A DNA stretch of 64,000 bases from 14-2 sp963628035 (GTDB lineage: Bacteria; Bacillota; Clostridia; Lachnospirales; Lachnospiraceae). The stretch is taken from assembly GCA_963628035.1 (NCBI GenBank), contig CAVGED010000123.1, positions 1-64,000 of the forward strand, given 5' to 3'. The first letter of the stretch is position 1; every line of letters starts with the position of its first letter. Shown one piece after another: positions 1-8,203 of this stretch. Made by a program: the position numbers and the translations under genes. Under the pieces are notes generated by a model. That model saw only the letters and a program-made list of their open reading frames with translations. It was not told the origin of the DNA and ran no database searches.

Positions 1-143
1 ATGCCGATGAATGGATATAAACTGGATTTAGTTGTAAAATTTCTGGAAGTTAACAAGTATACTATTTTCCTTCGGTGATGACAAGAAAAATAGGATTCTA
101 CGGAGCCCTTTTTATGTTTCTGATTACGGATTGCTTTACAACG

Positions 144-171
144 AAAAAAAGAAACGCCCAAACAGCGTTTC
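144..171 (-). terminator. Rho-independent terminator of tRNA-Tyr
   Basis: A perfect 7-bp stem (151-157 with 165-171, arms GAAACGC and GCGTTTC) is followed on the minus strand by a run of seven T. It lies about 20 nt beyond the 3' end of the tRNA, the right place and direction for its terminator. Confidence 0.8.
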
Positions 172-191
172 TCATCTCATCTTATATGGAA

Positions 192-273
192 TGGATGGAG
201 AAGGATTCGAACCTTCGAAGGCGGTGCCAACAGATTTACAGTCTGCCCCCTTTGGCCACTCGGGAATCCATCC
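192..273 (-). tRNA. tRNA-Tyr (anticodon GTA)
   Basis: Read on the minus strand, the acceptor arms are GGATGGA (5') and TCCATCC (3') and pair over 7 bp. The anticodon loop is CTGTAAA, giving anticodon GTA between a CAGA/TCTG stem. The T arm contains the usual GGTTCGAATCC. The total of 82 nt and an extended variable arm fit a class II bacterial tyrosine tRNA. The CCA end is not encoded: the bases after the discriminator A are TTCC, so the CCA enzyme at 15958-17289 would add it. A promoter and a terminator flank it, so it is a single-gene transcription unit. Confidence 0.95.
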
Positions 274-312
274 ATTGTTATGGCAAAATCTCTCTTGCCT
301 TGACAAGAAAAG

Positions 313-341
313 ATTATACCATAAGTGTTTTTATCCTGCAA
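313..341 (-). promoter_or_regulatory. Housekeeping promoter of tRNA-Tyr
   Basis: On the minus strand a -35 TTGCAG and a perfect -10 TATAAT are separated by exactly 17 bp. The -10 ends 39 bp upstream of the tRNA 5' end, leaving room for a short 5' leader removed by RNase P. It starts beyond the stop codon of the upstream phosphofructokinase gene, so the tRNA does not depend on read-through. Confidence 0.8.
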
Positions 342-384
342 GCAGTTTTTTTACAAATTGAAAAATTCATCATCCTTGCCCAAA

Positions 385-1626
385 TCACTTTATATCCCTG
401 CTCACCAGGTGCTCCACCGGCAGATACACCGGCAGCCCATTCTCGTACACGATCGGCATCTCGCCCTGGATCAGTGGCTTTAAATATTCCACCATCGCTT
501 CGGTCAGATCGTTTCCCCGCGCATTGATGAAAGCTTCCGGCACACATTTCATTTCATTGGCGATCCGGTCCACCGGGGCGTTCTCGCAGACAACCGTATA
601 GGGATCATTGCTGACCCGGCGCAAAGCAAGCATAATGTTCGTCTGTCCTTCCTCCGCCAGTTCTACGGCTCTTCTGCCCAGGCGCTCTGCCTCCGCAAGA
701 TCTGTTTTGGAAGCCAGATGTGCGGCGCAGCGCTGCATTACATTCAATTCGATGGAACGGATCTTCACATCCAGATGCTGGTTCAGGAAGGACTCCAGCG
801 CCTTCCCGGTACCGCTTAACTGGCTGTGGCCAAAGGTGTCCGCCGCGCTGTCGGAAGCGCTGATATACCTTCCTTCCTTATCGCGGATTCCTTCTGACAC
901 TGCGACGATCACATTGTGCTGATGGGACAACAATTCCTTTACATCCGCAAGAAACTCCTCCCGGTCAAAGGCTCGCTCCGGCAGATAGATCAGATGTGGG
1001 GCGGCATTGTACTCATTCCTTGCCAATATACTGGCAGCCGTCAGCCAGCCCGCATCACGCCCCATGACCTCCACGATGGTGACGCTCTTCACCTTATAGA
1101 TATACGTATCATGGGCGATCTCCAGAAATGTGGAAGCCACATATTTTGCAGCAGAACCAAAGCCCGGCGTATGATCCGTCATGCACAGATCGTTATCGAT
1201 CGTCTTCGGGATGCCGATCACCCGGACGAGACTCTTCACCTTCTTCGCGTAAGCTGCCAGCTTGACGACTGTATCCATGGAATCATTTCCGCCAATATAG
1301 AAGAAAGCTTCAATCTCTTTCTCCGCAAAGAACCGGAAGATCCGCTCATATACACCGGGATCCTCCATGGCATCAGGAAGCTTATAGCGGCAGGAGCCAA
1401 GATACATGGCCGGTGTCATGATCAGCCGCTTTCGCATCTCTTCCTTCCCCTGAAAGATCTCCGTGAGATTCAGGAAACGGTTGTCAAGAATACCTGTGAT
1501 CCCGTTTAACGATCCGTATACAACGTCGTACTCCTTTGATTCCATTACACCGGATATCACGCCTGCCAGACTTGCGTTAATGGCAACCGTCGGCCCTCCG
1601 GACTGGGCTACGATACAATTTTTCAT
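385..1626 (-). CDS. pfp: 6-phosphofructokinase, pyrophosphate-dependent type
   Basis: This enzyme phosphorylates fructose 6-phosphate at C1 in cytosolic glycolysis. The 413-residue protein opens with the phosphofructokinase fold (SGGPT at 9-13) and carries GGNDS at 112-116, PKTIDND at 140-146 with the catalytic aspartate 144, and MGRDAGW at 188-194. In this superfamily an Asp at the position of E. coli Gly104 and a Lys at Gly124 favour pyrophosphate over ATP. Here these are D115 and K141, so I infer PPi use. GGND in place of the usual GGDD is a variation in the loop. The ATG is preceded by AAGGA. It is 52 bp downstream of the GH13 gene on the same strand and probably cotranscribed with it. 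Confidence 0.88.
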   Translation of the reverse strand: MKNCIVAQSGGPTVAINASLAGVISGVMESKEYDVVYGSLNGITGILDNRFLNLTEIFQGKEEMRKRLIMTPAMYLGSCRYKLPDAMEDPGVYERIFRFFAEKEIEAFFYIGGNDSMDTVVKLAAYAKKVKSLVRVIGIPKTIDNDLCMTDHTPGFGSAAKYVASTFLEIAHDTYIYKVKSVTIVEVMGRDAGWLTAASILARNEYNAAPHLIYLPERAFDREEFLADVKELLSHQHNVIVAVSEGIRDKEGRYISASDSAADTFGHSQLSGTGKALESFLNQHLDVKIRSIELNVMQRCAAHLASKTDLAEAERLGRRAVELAEEGQTNIMLALRRVSNDPYTVVCENAPVDRIANEMKCVPEAFINARGNDLTEAMVEYLKPLIQGEMPIVYENGLPVYLPVEHLVSRDIK

Positions 1627-1678
1627 AATACTTTTTTCCTTATCTTTTTTATTTCTGCATTAAATAGGATGCCTGAAT

Positions 1679-3775
1679 TCATTTCCGTTTCAGCACCACA
1701 GCCGATTTTCCCGGCAGCTCGATGGCAAGCTGTCCTGCCTGCACCCGGTAAGTCACCGGTGCCGTGGAATAGCCCTCCCCGGTGGTATACATGATCTGCT
1801 CCAGTTCACATTCCAGAGGCAGCCCGGCCGTCCAGGCAGAGACTTCCAGAGATCGGCGGCCCGTATCGTTATTCAGCAGGATGATAAACTGCTCACGCCG
1901 ATTAAATCTGGCATAGCACAGCAGATTGTCCTCCCCATTCAGAAGCTTCACAGAGCCGATGCGGAAGACCTCATAGCGCTTGTGGATCCCGATCATCTCC
2001 CGATGGAAGCTTAAAAGCTCCCGATCCTCCTCTCCCCAGGGATAGGTTCTCCGGTTATCCGGGTCCGTGAAGCCACAGACGCCGACTTCATCCCCGTAAT
2101 ACAGGGTTGGCGCTCCCGGCCACGTCATCTGGAAAACCACCGCCTCCTTCATCACAGCCTTATCCACTCCTTCGTTAGCCGCCGTGCATCCCAGGGACGC
2201 TGCCCGGCCGGCCTTATGGTTGGTTCGCGTGAGGAATCTGGAATGGTCGTGGTTGGACAACTCATTCATGGAGCAGTAGAGAGAGGGTGTCATGAGCCTC
2301 GTCATGGAATGTTCCATGGCCTCCTCAAAGCATTTCAGATTACCAAGCATTTCTGCCTGATAGGCATCGCTGTGCTTCTCCATCCCGGTTAAAAACCAGG
2401 TGATAGGCTCCATGAAAGCATCATAATTCATAATGGTATCCCATTGATCTCCCACAAGCCACTCTCGCGGATCTCCGTAATGCTCCGCCAGGATCAGGGC
2501 CTTGGGATTGGCATCCTTCACAGCCTTACGGAACTGACGCCAAAACTGGTGGTTAAATTCCGCTGTACCGCCCAGATCAGCCGCCACATCCAGCCGCCAG
2601 CCGTCGGCATTGTACGGCGGAGACACCCATTTCTTTCCAATCTCCAGGATATAATCACACAGCTCCTGCGAGCCCTCATAATTCAGCTTAGGCAGCGTAT
2701 TATGCCCCCACCAGCCATCGTACGTGTCATTATAGGGCCATGCATGAGGGTTTCTGAAATGGAAGAAATCACGGTAAGGGCTGTCCCCGGAGACATAGGC
2801 TCCGGGTGCATAGCCGCTCTGTCCTTCGTAGATCCGCTCCCGATCCATCCACTTGTTAAAGGAGCCGCAATGATTAAACACACCATCCAGGATCACGCGG
2901 ATTCCCCGGCTGTGAGCCTCCTCCACCAGGCGGATAAACAGCTGGTTGCTGGCCTCAAGGTTCCGCTTATCCGTAACACGCCTGATATACGCCGAGGCAT
3001 TCCGGTTGTCCGTATCGCCCTTCGCCAGCGGGTGACCTCCATCCTCGACGATGGTACCGTAATGGGGATCGATATAATCATAATCCTGGACATCGTACTT
3101 GTGATTGGAGGGAGATACGAACAACGGATTGAAGTAGATCACCTCAACTCCCAGTTCCTTCAGGTAATCCAGCTTCTTCATGACCCCCGCCAGATCTCCG
3201 CCGTAGAACTCCGCCACGCCAAAATTCTCTGGATACTTCCGCCAGTTGGCCACCTGGCTGCTATAGGTCTTGATATAATAATACTCGTTATCCATTACGT
3301 CATTAGACGGATCTCCATTGTAGAAGCGATCCACCAAAAGCTGGTACATCACCGCACCTTTTGCCCAGTCCGGCGTGGAGAATCCCGGCACAATGGTGAA
3401 ATAATACTCCGGGCGCGGTTCCCGCGAGACACCTCTGCGGTCATAACAGCACTCCTGAAATCCTGACTCCACCTTAAAATAATACTGCACTGCCGCCTGC
3501 TCCAGCGTCAGCCGTATCCGATAATAGTCGAACTCCTCCACCGTCTCATACTTTTCCATAGGAAGTCTCTGCTCGTCCGCGCAGAGCCAGACCATATCCA
3601 GGTTATCCTTGCCTGCCCGGAAGCGGATTGTCACCGTATCGCCCGGCTCCGGCTCCGCAGGTTCCCGATAGTCGACCGTCCCATCGGAGAAAAGAGCACT
3701 CTTATTCAACACAGGGCGCATTTTCATCATATATTCTAATTTTTCATCCAGCTTGTGCACATCAAGGGATGCCAT
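1679..3775 (-). CDS. GH13 alpha-glucosidase / neopullulanase-like enzyme
   Basis: A retaining alpha-glucan hydrolase, probably cytoplasmic because no signal peptide is visible. The N-terminal 130 residues look like a carbohydrate-binding beta domain as in neopullulanases and cyclomaltodextrinases. The catalytic barrel then shows the four GH13 regions: DGVFNHCG near residue 298, GWRLDVAADL near 395 with the nucleophile Asp, ILAEHYG near 430 with the acid/base Glu, and NHDHSR near 510. The length of 698 residues is slightly above usual. The start has a strong ribosome site (GGAAGGTG, 7 nt spacing). The neighbouring phosphofructokinase fits use of the released glucose. The exact substrate (maltodextrin, pullulan or cyclodextrin) cannot be read from the sequence. 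Confidence 0.85.
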   Translation of the reverse strand: MASLDVHKLDEKLEYMMKMRPVLNKSALFSDGTVDYREPAEPEPGDTVTIRFRAGKDNLDMVWLCADEQRLPMEKYETVEEFDYYRIRLTLEQAAVQYYFKVESGFQECCYDRRGVSREPRPEYYFTIVPGFSTPDWAKGAVMYQLLVDRFYNGDPSNDVMDNEYYYIKTYSSQVANWRKYPENFGVAEFYGGDLAGVMKKLDYLKELGVEVIYFNPLFVSPSNHKYDVQDYDYIDPHYGTIVEDGGHPLAKGDTDNRNASAYIRRVTDKRNLEASNQLFIRLVEEAHSRGIRVILDGVFNHCGSFNKWMDRERIYEGQSGYAPGAYVSGDSPYRDFFHFRNPHAWPYNDTYDGWWGHNTLPKLNYEGSQELCDYILEIGKKWVSPPYNADGWRLDVAADLGGTAEFNHQFWRQFRKAVKDANPKALILAEHYGDPREWLVGDQWDTIMNYDAFMEPITWFLTGMEKHSDAYQAEMLGNLKCFEEAMEHSMTRLMTPSLYCSMNELSNHDHSRFLTRTNHKAGRAASLGCTAANEGVDKAVMKEAVVFQMTWPGAPTLYYGDEVGVCGFTDPDNRRTYPWGEEDRELLSFHREMIGIHKRYEVFRIGSVKLLNGEDNLLCYARFNRREQFIILLNNDTGRRSLEVSAWTAGLPLECELEQIMYTTGEGYSTAPVTYRVQAGQLAIELPGKSAVVLKRK

Positions 3776-3867
3776 ATTCTTTCACCTTCCATTATTCTCA
3801 AAAATCACCTTCTCTATTTTATCCAAAGAGGCCGTACAAATCAACCCCTTAAATTTTGCTAATATCA

Positions 3868-4019
3868 GTTCAGCCAGACCGAAGAAGGACGATAAACTGT
3901 GCTTGCACAAGTTTAGAGGACTGATGACGGTCTGAGGGAACGCCCGTTCATGAGCAAAGTTAGCTGTGAAGCAGCGAGAAAGCACCGTAGGTGCCTTTGC
4001 GAATGGGCGTGGGCTGAAC
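3868..4019 (+). ncRNA. Candidate structured RNA or mobile palindromic element (copy A)
   Basis: In this 485-bp non-coding stretch (3776-4260) about 150 bp fold into a nested multi-helix shape: outer helix 3868-3875/4012-4019 (GTTCAGCC/GGCTGAAC), 3876-3881/3928-3933, 3893-3902/3905-3915, 3941-3949/4001-4009, 3954-3959/3995-4000, 3963-3966/3972-3975 and 3982-3986/3990-3994. The pair at 3946/4004 is a G-U wobble only if the plus strand is transcribed, which suggests the orientation. The 5' half recurs in degenerate form at 27671-27706 and 45526-45581. No gene follows on the plus strand, so a stand-alone RNA or a repeat is likelier than a riboswitch. I do not recognise a named family. Confidence 0.4.
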
Positions 4020-4033
4020 TTCTTCTACCCAAC

Positions 4034-4067
4034 GAAAAAGGCAGCCTGTCGATCGGCTGCCTTTTTC
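4034..4067 (-). terminator. Terminator downstream of ftsH
   Basis: A 13-bp perfect stem (4034-4046 with 4055-4067) has GC-rich inner arms GGCAGCC/GGCTGCC and A/T outer arms, so each strand ends in a T run. It is symmetrical and could stop the ftsH transcript (minus) as well as any transcript of the element at 3868-4019 (plus). Confidence 0.75.
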
Positions 4068-4260
4068 AGGAGAAGGTATTTTTACTATGGGGTATAGCAA
4101 AAACTATATAATGTATTGGGGGGGTTTTACGATATTTAGTATAGCACCATGCAAGAAATAAGTGTGCACAAAGTTCAAAAAAATCATTTCATGTTTTTGT
4201 TTATTTTCCACACTATCATCTTTTCATCACCGGAGCTTTGTTCTCCGGTTTGACTATCCG

Positions 4261-6081
4261 TTACGTAAAAAGCGCCTCAAATTCTTCCCGGTTGATTTTC
4301 TCTTTCTCCAGCAGCAGCTGTGCACAGCTATGCAGAACTGCCGCGTGCTCATTGAGGATGTCCTTTGCCTTCTGGTAGCATTCGTCAATGATGCGCTTAA
4401 TCTCCATGTCGATGGCACTGGCCACATTCTCGCCATAGCCTCTGGTATGCGCCAGGTCACGACCGATGAACACCTCATCATCCTCGTTATCATAGTTGAT
4501 AAGACCTACATGTTCGGACATTCCATACTTGGTCACCATAGCCTTGGCAATGCTGGTCGCCTGCTTGATGTCCTGGGAAGCACCTGTGGTGATATCGTCG
4601 AAGATCAGCTCTTCCGCTACACGGCCACCAAGACCCACGATGATCTCCTGAAGCATACGGCCCTTGGTGTTGAACATCTCATCCTTCTCCGGCAGGGGCA
4701 TGGTATAACCGGCCGCGCCGACACCGGTGGGGATGATGGACACGGAATATACCGGTCCCACATCCGGCAGCACATGGAACAGAATCGCATGTCCCGCCTC
4801 GTGATACGCGGTGATCTTCTTCTCCTTGTCGGTGATGATACGGCTCTTCTTCTCCGTACCGAGTCCCACCTTCACAAAGGCCTTGCGGATATCCTCCTGC
4901 TGGATATAGGGGCGATCCTCCTTCGCTGCGAAGATCGCGGCTTCATTCAACAGATTCTCCAGATCCGCTCCGGTAAATCCTGCGGTAGTCTGAGCGATCT
5001 GCTTCAAGTCCACATCATCACCCAGTGGCTTGTTCTTGACATGTACCCTTAAGATTTCCTCGCGGCCGCCCACGTCAGGACGTCCCACATGTACCTTCCG
5101 GTCAAAGCGTCCCGGCCGCATAATGGCAGGATCCAGAATGTCCACGCGGTTGGTAGCCGCCATCACAATGATACCTTCATTGACGCCGAAGCCGTCCATC
5201 TCTACCAGTAACTGGTTCAACGTCTGCTCCCGCTCGTCATGGCCGCCGCCCATACCGGTACCGCGCCGCCTGGCTACCGCATCGATCTCATCGATAAAGA
5301 CGATACAGGGGGCGTTCTTCTTCGCATCCTCGAACAGATCACGGACACGGGAAGCACCGACACCTACAAACATCTCCACAAAGTCGGAACCGGAGATGGA
5401 AAAGAATGGCACGCCTGCCTCCCCGGCCACTGCCTTAGCCAGCAGGGTCTTACCGGTTCCGGGAGGTCCCACCAGCAATACGCCCTTGGGAATCCGGGCG
5501 CCAAGCTTCGTATACTTCCGGGGAGCCCGCAGGAAATCCACGATTTCCTCCAGATCTTCCTTCTCCTCCTTCAGACCGGCCACCTTGTCAAAGTTCACTT
5601 CCACCTTGTCTCCGTTCGTCATCCGGGCCCGGCTCTTGCCGAAATTCATCATTTTCATGTTGGCACCGCCACTGCCCTGGGCATTCCGCATCATCATGAT
5701 ATAGAATACGAAGATCAGACCGAAGGAAAGAAGCATAGGAAGAATGGAAAGCAGAATGCTCTCCCTGGGAACCTCGCCAGTCTGATAATTGTCAAAATCA
5801 TACTTCTGCATCAGCGCCACCACACTGTTGACATCCGTGGTATACATCTTCTTCTGCGCAGAATCCTTCAGATTGACCTTCACCGTACCACTGGGTACCT
5901 CACGGTTGGGCGAGATGTAGACGGAGGATATCTTCCCGTCCTCCAGATCACGCTTAAGCTCTACCTCCGTGTAGGACTGCCCGTCCGGGATTGTTCCCGA
6001 TGCGTCCGAGAAAGTCCACATCAATGCAATTACTGCGATCAGGATGATCCACATCCAGACCGCACTGAAACCTCTTTTCAA
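4261..6081 (-). CDS. ftsH: ATP-dependent zinc metalloprotease FtsH
   Basis: Membrane-anchored AAA+ protease that extracts and degrades misfolded or regulatory membrane proteins. The 606 residues show a first membrane helix at about 10-26, an extracytoplasmic segment, a second helix at about 110-130, Walker A GPPGTGKT near 207, Walker B FIDEIDA, the second region of homology (DPAIMRPGRFDR), and the zinc motif HEAGH near 427. The length and order are those of a full enzyme. It follows hpt by 24 nt, so tilS, hpt and ftsH form the operon seen in Bacillus. A terminator at 4034-4067 closes it. Confidence 0.96.
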   Translation of the reverse strand: MKRGFSAVWMWIILIAVIALMWTFSDASGTIPDGQSYTEVELKRDLEDGKISSVYISPNREVPSGTVKVNLKDSAQKKMYTTDVNSVVALMQKYDFDNYQTGEVPRESILLSILPMLLSFGLIFVFYIMMMRNAQGSGGANMKMMNFGKSRARMTNGDKVEVNFDKVAGLKEEKEDLEEIVDFLRAPRKYTKLGARIPKGVLLVGPPGTGKTLLAKAVAGEAGVPFFSISGSDFVEMFVGVGASRVRDLFEDAKKNAPCIVFIDEIDAVARRRGTGMGGGHDEREQTLNQLLVEMDGFGVNEGIIVMAATNRVDILDPAIMRPGRFDRKVHVGRPDVGGREEILRVHVKNKPLGDDVDLKQIAQTTAGFTGADLENLLNEAAIFAAKEDRPYIQQEDIRKAFVKVGLGTEKKSRIITDKEKKITAYHEAGHAILFHVLPDVGPVYSVSIIPTGVGAAGYTMPLPEKDEMFNTKGRMLQEIIVGLGGRVAEELIFDDITTGASQDIKQATSIAKAMVTKYGMSEHVGLINYDNEDDEVFIGRDLAHTRGYGENVASAIDMEIKRIIDECYQKAKDILNEHAAVLHSCAQLLLEKEKINREEFEALFT

Positions 6082-6105
6082 TTTAAAACTCCTTTCAAAT
6101 CGTCA

Positions 6106-6627
6106 TTATAATTCCACGACTCCGATATAGGGCAGATTCCGATACTTCTGGCCGTAATCCAGACCGTATCCTACCACAAACTCATCGGGAATCTCAAATC
6201 CGGTATAATCCACTGTTACCTCCGTCACTCTCCGGCTGGGCTTATCCAGAAGGGTACACAGCTTTAAGCTTCTGGGATTCCTCCGCTCCAGATTCTCCAA
6301 AAGATAGCGCAGCGTGCGCCCGGAATCAATGATATCCTCCACAACGAGGACATCTTTATTTTCAATGCTTTCATCCAGATCCTTGATGATCTTCACAACA
6401 CCGCTTGACTTTGTATCATTTCCATAGCTGGACACAGACATGAAATCCAGGGATACCGGCACGGTGATCCGCTTGGACAGCTCACAGGTAAAAAATACGC
6501 CGCCCTTCAGCACACAGATCAGATGAACCTCCTTACCCGCATAATCCCGGCTGATGATCTCTCCCAGCTCCTTAATTCTCTTTTCTACTTCCTCTTCCGA
6601 CAATAATACGCGAATGCTCTCACTCAT
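6106..6627 (-). CDS. hpt: Hypoxanthine phosphoribosyltransferase
   Basis: Purine salvage enzyme that converts hypoxanthine or guanine with PRPP to IMP or GMP in the cytosol. The 173-residue protein has the PRPP-binding loop VVEDIIDSGRTL near residue 95-105 and the family C-terminal FVVGYGLDYGQKYRNLPY. An ATG 15 nt further upstream is in frame, but the GGAGG site lies between the two and is correctly spaced (8 nt) only for the ATG at 6627. The gene overlaps the real end of tilS by 8 nt and precedes ftsH, a gene order conserved in Firmicutes. Confidence 0.95.
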   Translation of the reverse strand: MSESIRVLLSEEEVEKRIKELGEIISRDYAGKEVHLICVLKGGVFFTCELSKRITVPVSLDFMSVSSYGNDTKSSGVVKIIKDLDESIENKDVLVVEDIIDSGRTLRYLLENLERRNPRSLKLCTLLDKPSRRVTEVTVDYTGFEIPDEFVVGYGLDYGQKYRNLPYIGVVEL

Positions 6628-8108
6628 GCATCTTTCCTCCATTTACTTGTACTTCCAGGATCCTTTCGGTATCCCTTGTCACCTTGTATGCTTCGCTGAT
6701 CCGGCCGCCGATCGTCCAAAGTATGTGGGAACCGTCCGCCAGAACAAGGATCTCCTCCCGTTTCCGAGCCGGAATCTTCTCATTGATCAAATATTTCTTC
6801 AGGCTCTGCCGCCTGCCCTGGGCATCCANNNNNNNNNNCCATAATAAAATAATCTCCCTGGCAGCGGTTTCGCAGCAACAAAGTACCTTTTATTTTATCA
6901 TAATCAAACCATTTCGTATATCTTTTTTTGGGAATTTCTTGAAATTCCCCGTTTTTTTCCAGGATTCTGGCAGTAATATGCCACCCGTAAGCTGGAAGTT
7001 CCAAGGAAATCTGGGGCTTAAGTTCCTCGGATATTTTGCAGTGACTGCCGTTGGCTTCCGATGATTCTTCCAACACAGTGCTCTCTCTTCTGCCAGTCAC
7101 TCCGGCTTCTTCTCTGCCAGGAGCGCCGATTTCCACGCCATCATACGTCCGTTCCGCCTGCAGACCATAGGGCAGGCTTATCCGTCTGCCTACCTGCTTT
7201 TCAAACAGTTCAAGCACCTTAAGGACATGTACCTCAGATATATCCTTTCTGCTTCCGGCCTGCTCACACAACACCTCCAGCACAAGTGTCTTTTGGATTA
7301 ACGGTTGCTCTTTCAGCAGAGCTTCTCTCAGCAGCACATGCTCGGCACACCGCTCTTTTGGCAATGCACCATTCGGCTCCACGCACCGACTCCTGGCAGC
7401 CTCCGCCAGTGCCTCCACCAGCTCTGCCGCCTCCGCTGCATAGCGGGTACTGCGGTACAAATGCTCCACGGCTCCGTCATTGATCTCCTTAAGCACCGGA
7501 ATCACCTGATGGCGGATCTTATTCCGGCTGTACTCCGTCTCCCGGTTCGTGGCATCGGTACAGAATGCCTGTCCTCTTTCCTGTAAAAAGGCTTCGATCT
7601 CCTCCCGCTCCACGCACAGCAGCGGCCGGATGATATTCCCGCGCATCGGCTCTATCCCGCGCATGCCCTTAAGACCACTTCCCCGGATCAGTTGGAACAA
7701 CAGCGTCTCCCCACAGTCATTCTGATTGTGCGCCACCGCAATCTTGTCCGCCGAAAGCTGTTCTGACACCTCCCGGAAGCAATCATAACGAAGCGCCCTG
7801 GCGCCCTCTTCCAGCGACATGCCATGTTCCCTGGCAAAAGTCGGTGCATCGCAATGCTTCACCACACACGCCACGTCGTGCCTGGCACAAAGCTCCTGCA
7901 CAAAGGCGGCATCGCGAAGGCTGTCCTCCCCGCGAATCCCATGCTCCACATGAACTGCGGTCAGCCTTAATCCATATTTTTTCCGAAGTTTCAACAGCAC
8001 CAGCAGCAGGCAAACGGAATCTGCGCCGCCGGAAACACCTGCCACAACATGATCACCATGTTCCAGCATATGATATTCTTCTATAAAAAACAGTACCTTC
8101 TGAATCAT
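6620..8108 (-). CDS. tilS: tRNA(Ile)-lysidine synthase, interrupted by a sequencing gap
   Basis: TilS attaches lysine to C34 of the CAU-anticodon tRNA-Ile so that it reads AUA. The N-terminal PP-loop SGGADS (about residues 25-30) binds ATP, followed by the N-type ATPase domain and a C-terminal substrate-binding domain. Ten N at 6829-6838 shift the frame and produce a false early stop at 6780. Beyond the gap the next frame continues a typical TilS tail (KKYLINEKIP, then ILWTIGGRISE) to a TGA at 6620-6622 that overlaps hpt. The upstream end is uncertain: the family usually starts at MIQKV (ATG 8108), but an in-frame GTG at 8156 has a better-spaced AAGG site. Confidence 0.88.
6829..6838. other. 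Assembly gap of 10 N inside tilS
   Basis: Ten undetermined bases separate two coding segments that are in different frames only because ten is not a multiple of three. Both flanks end in the same three bases (TGG on the coding strand). Joining them by that overlap gives the codons ATT ATG GAT GCC and restores an uninterrupted TilS frame. The true gap is therefore probably zero bases. Confidence 0.9.
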
Positions 8109-8203
8109 TCCTTTCAGCCCTCTCTCATTGCTATCGTAACTTAAGACTACAGACACGTTTCCCTTCTCTTCCGAACCTTCTTATTTCAGCCAACGCTCAC
8201 TTC

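Noticed and set aside
1..78. Open frame on the plus strand at the left edge (about 25 codons)
   Set aside because: It begins at the first base with ATG and stops at 78. It could be the end of a gene from outside the window, but 25 codons show no family and codon use gives no support.
2444..3466. Long plus-strand open frame opposite the GH13 gene
   Set aside because: It is antisense to a gene with all GH13 motifs, has no ribosome site and no recognisable domain; it is a shadow of codon bias.
3782..3985. Short frame upstream of the GH13 gene
   Set aside because: It overlaps the structured element and lacks a ribosome site.
4162..6111. Plus-strand frames opposite ftsH
   Set aside because: They are antisense to intact FtsH and have His/Leu-rich shadow composition without domain signals.
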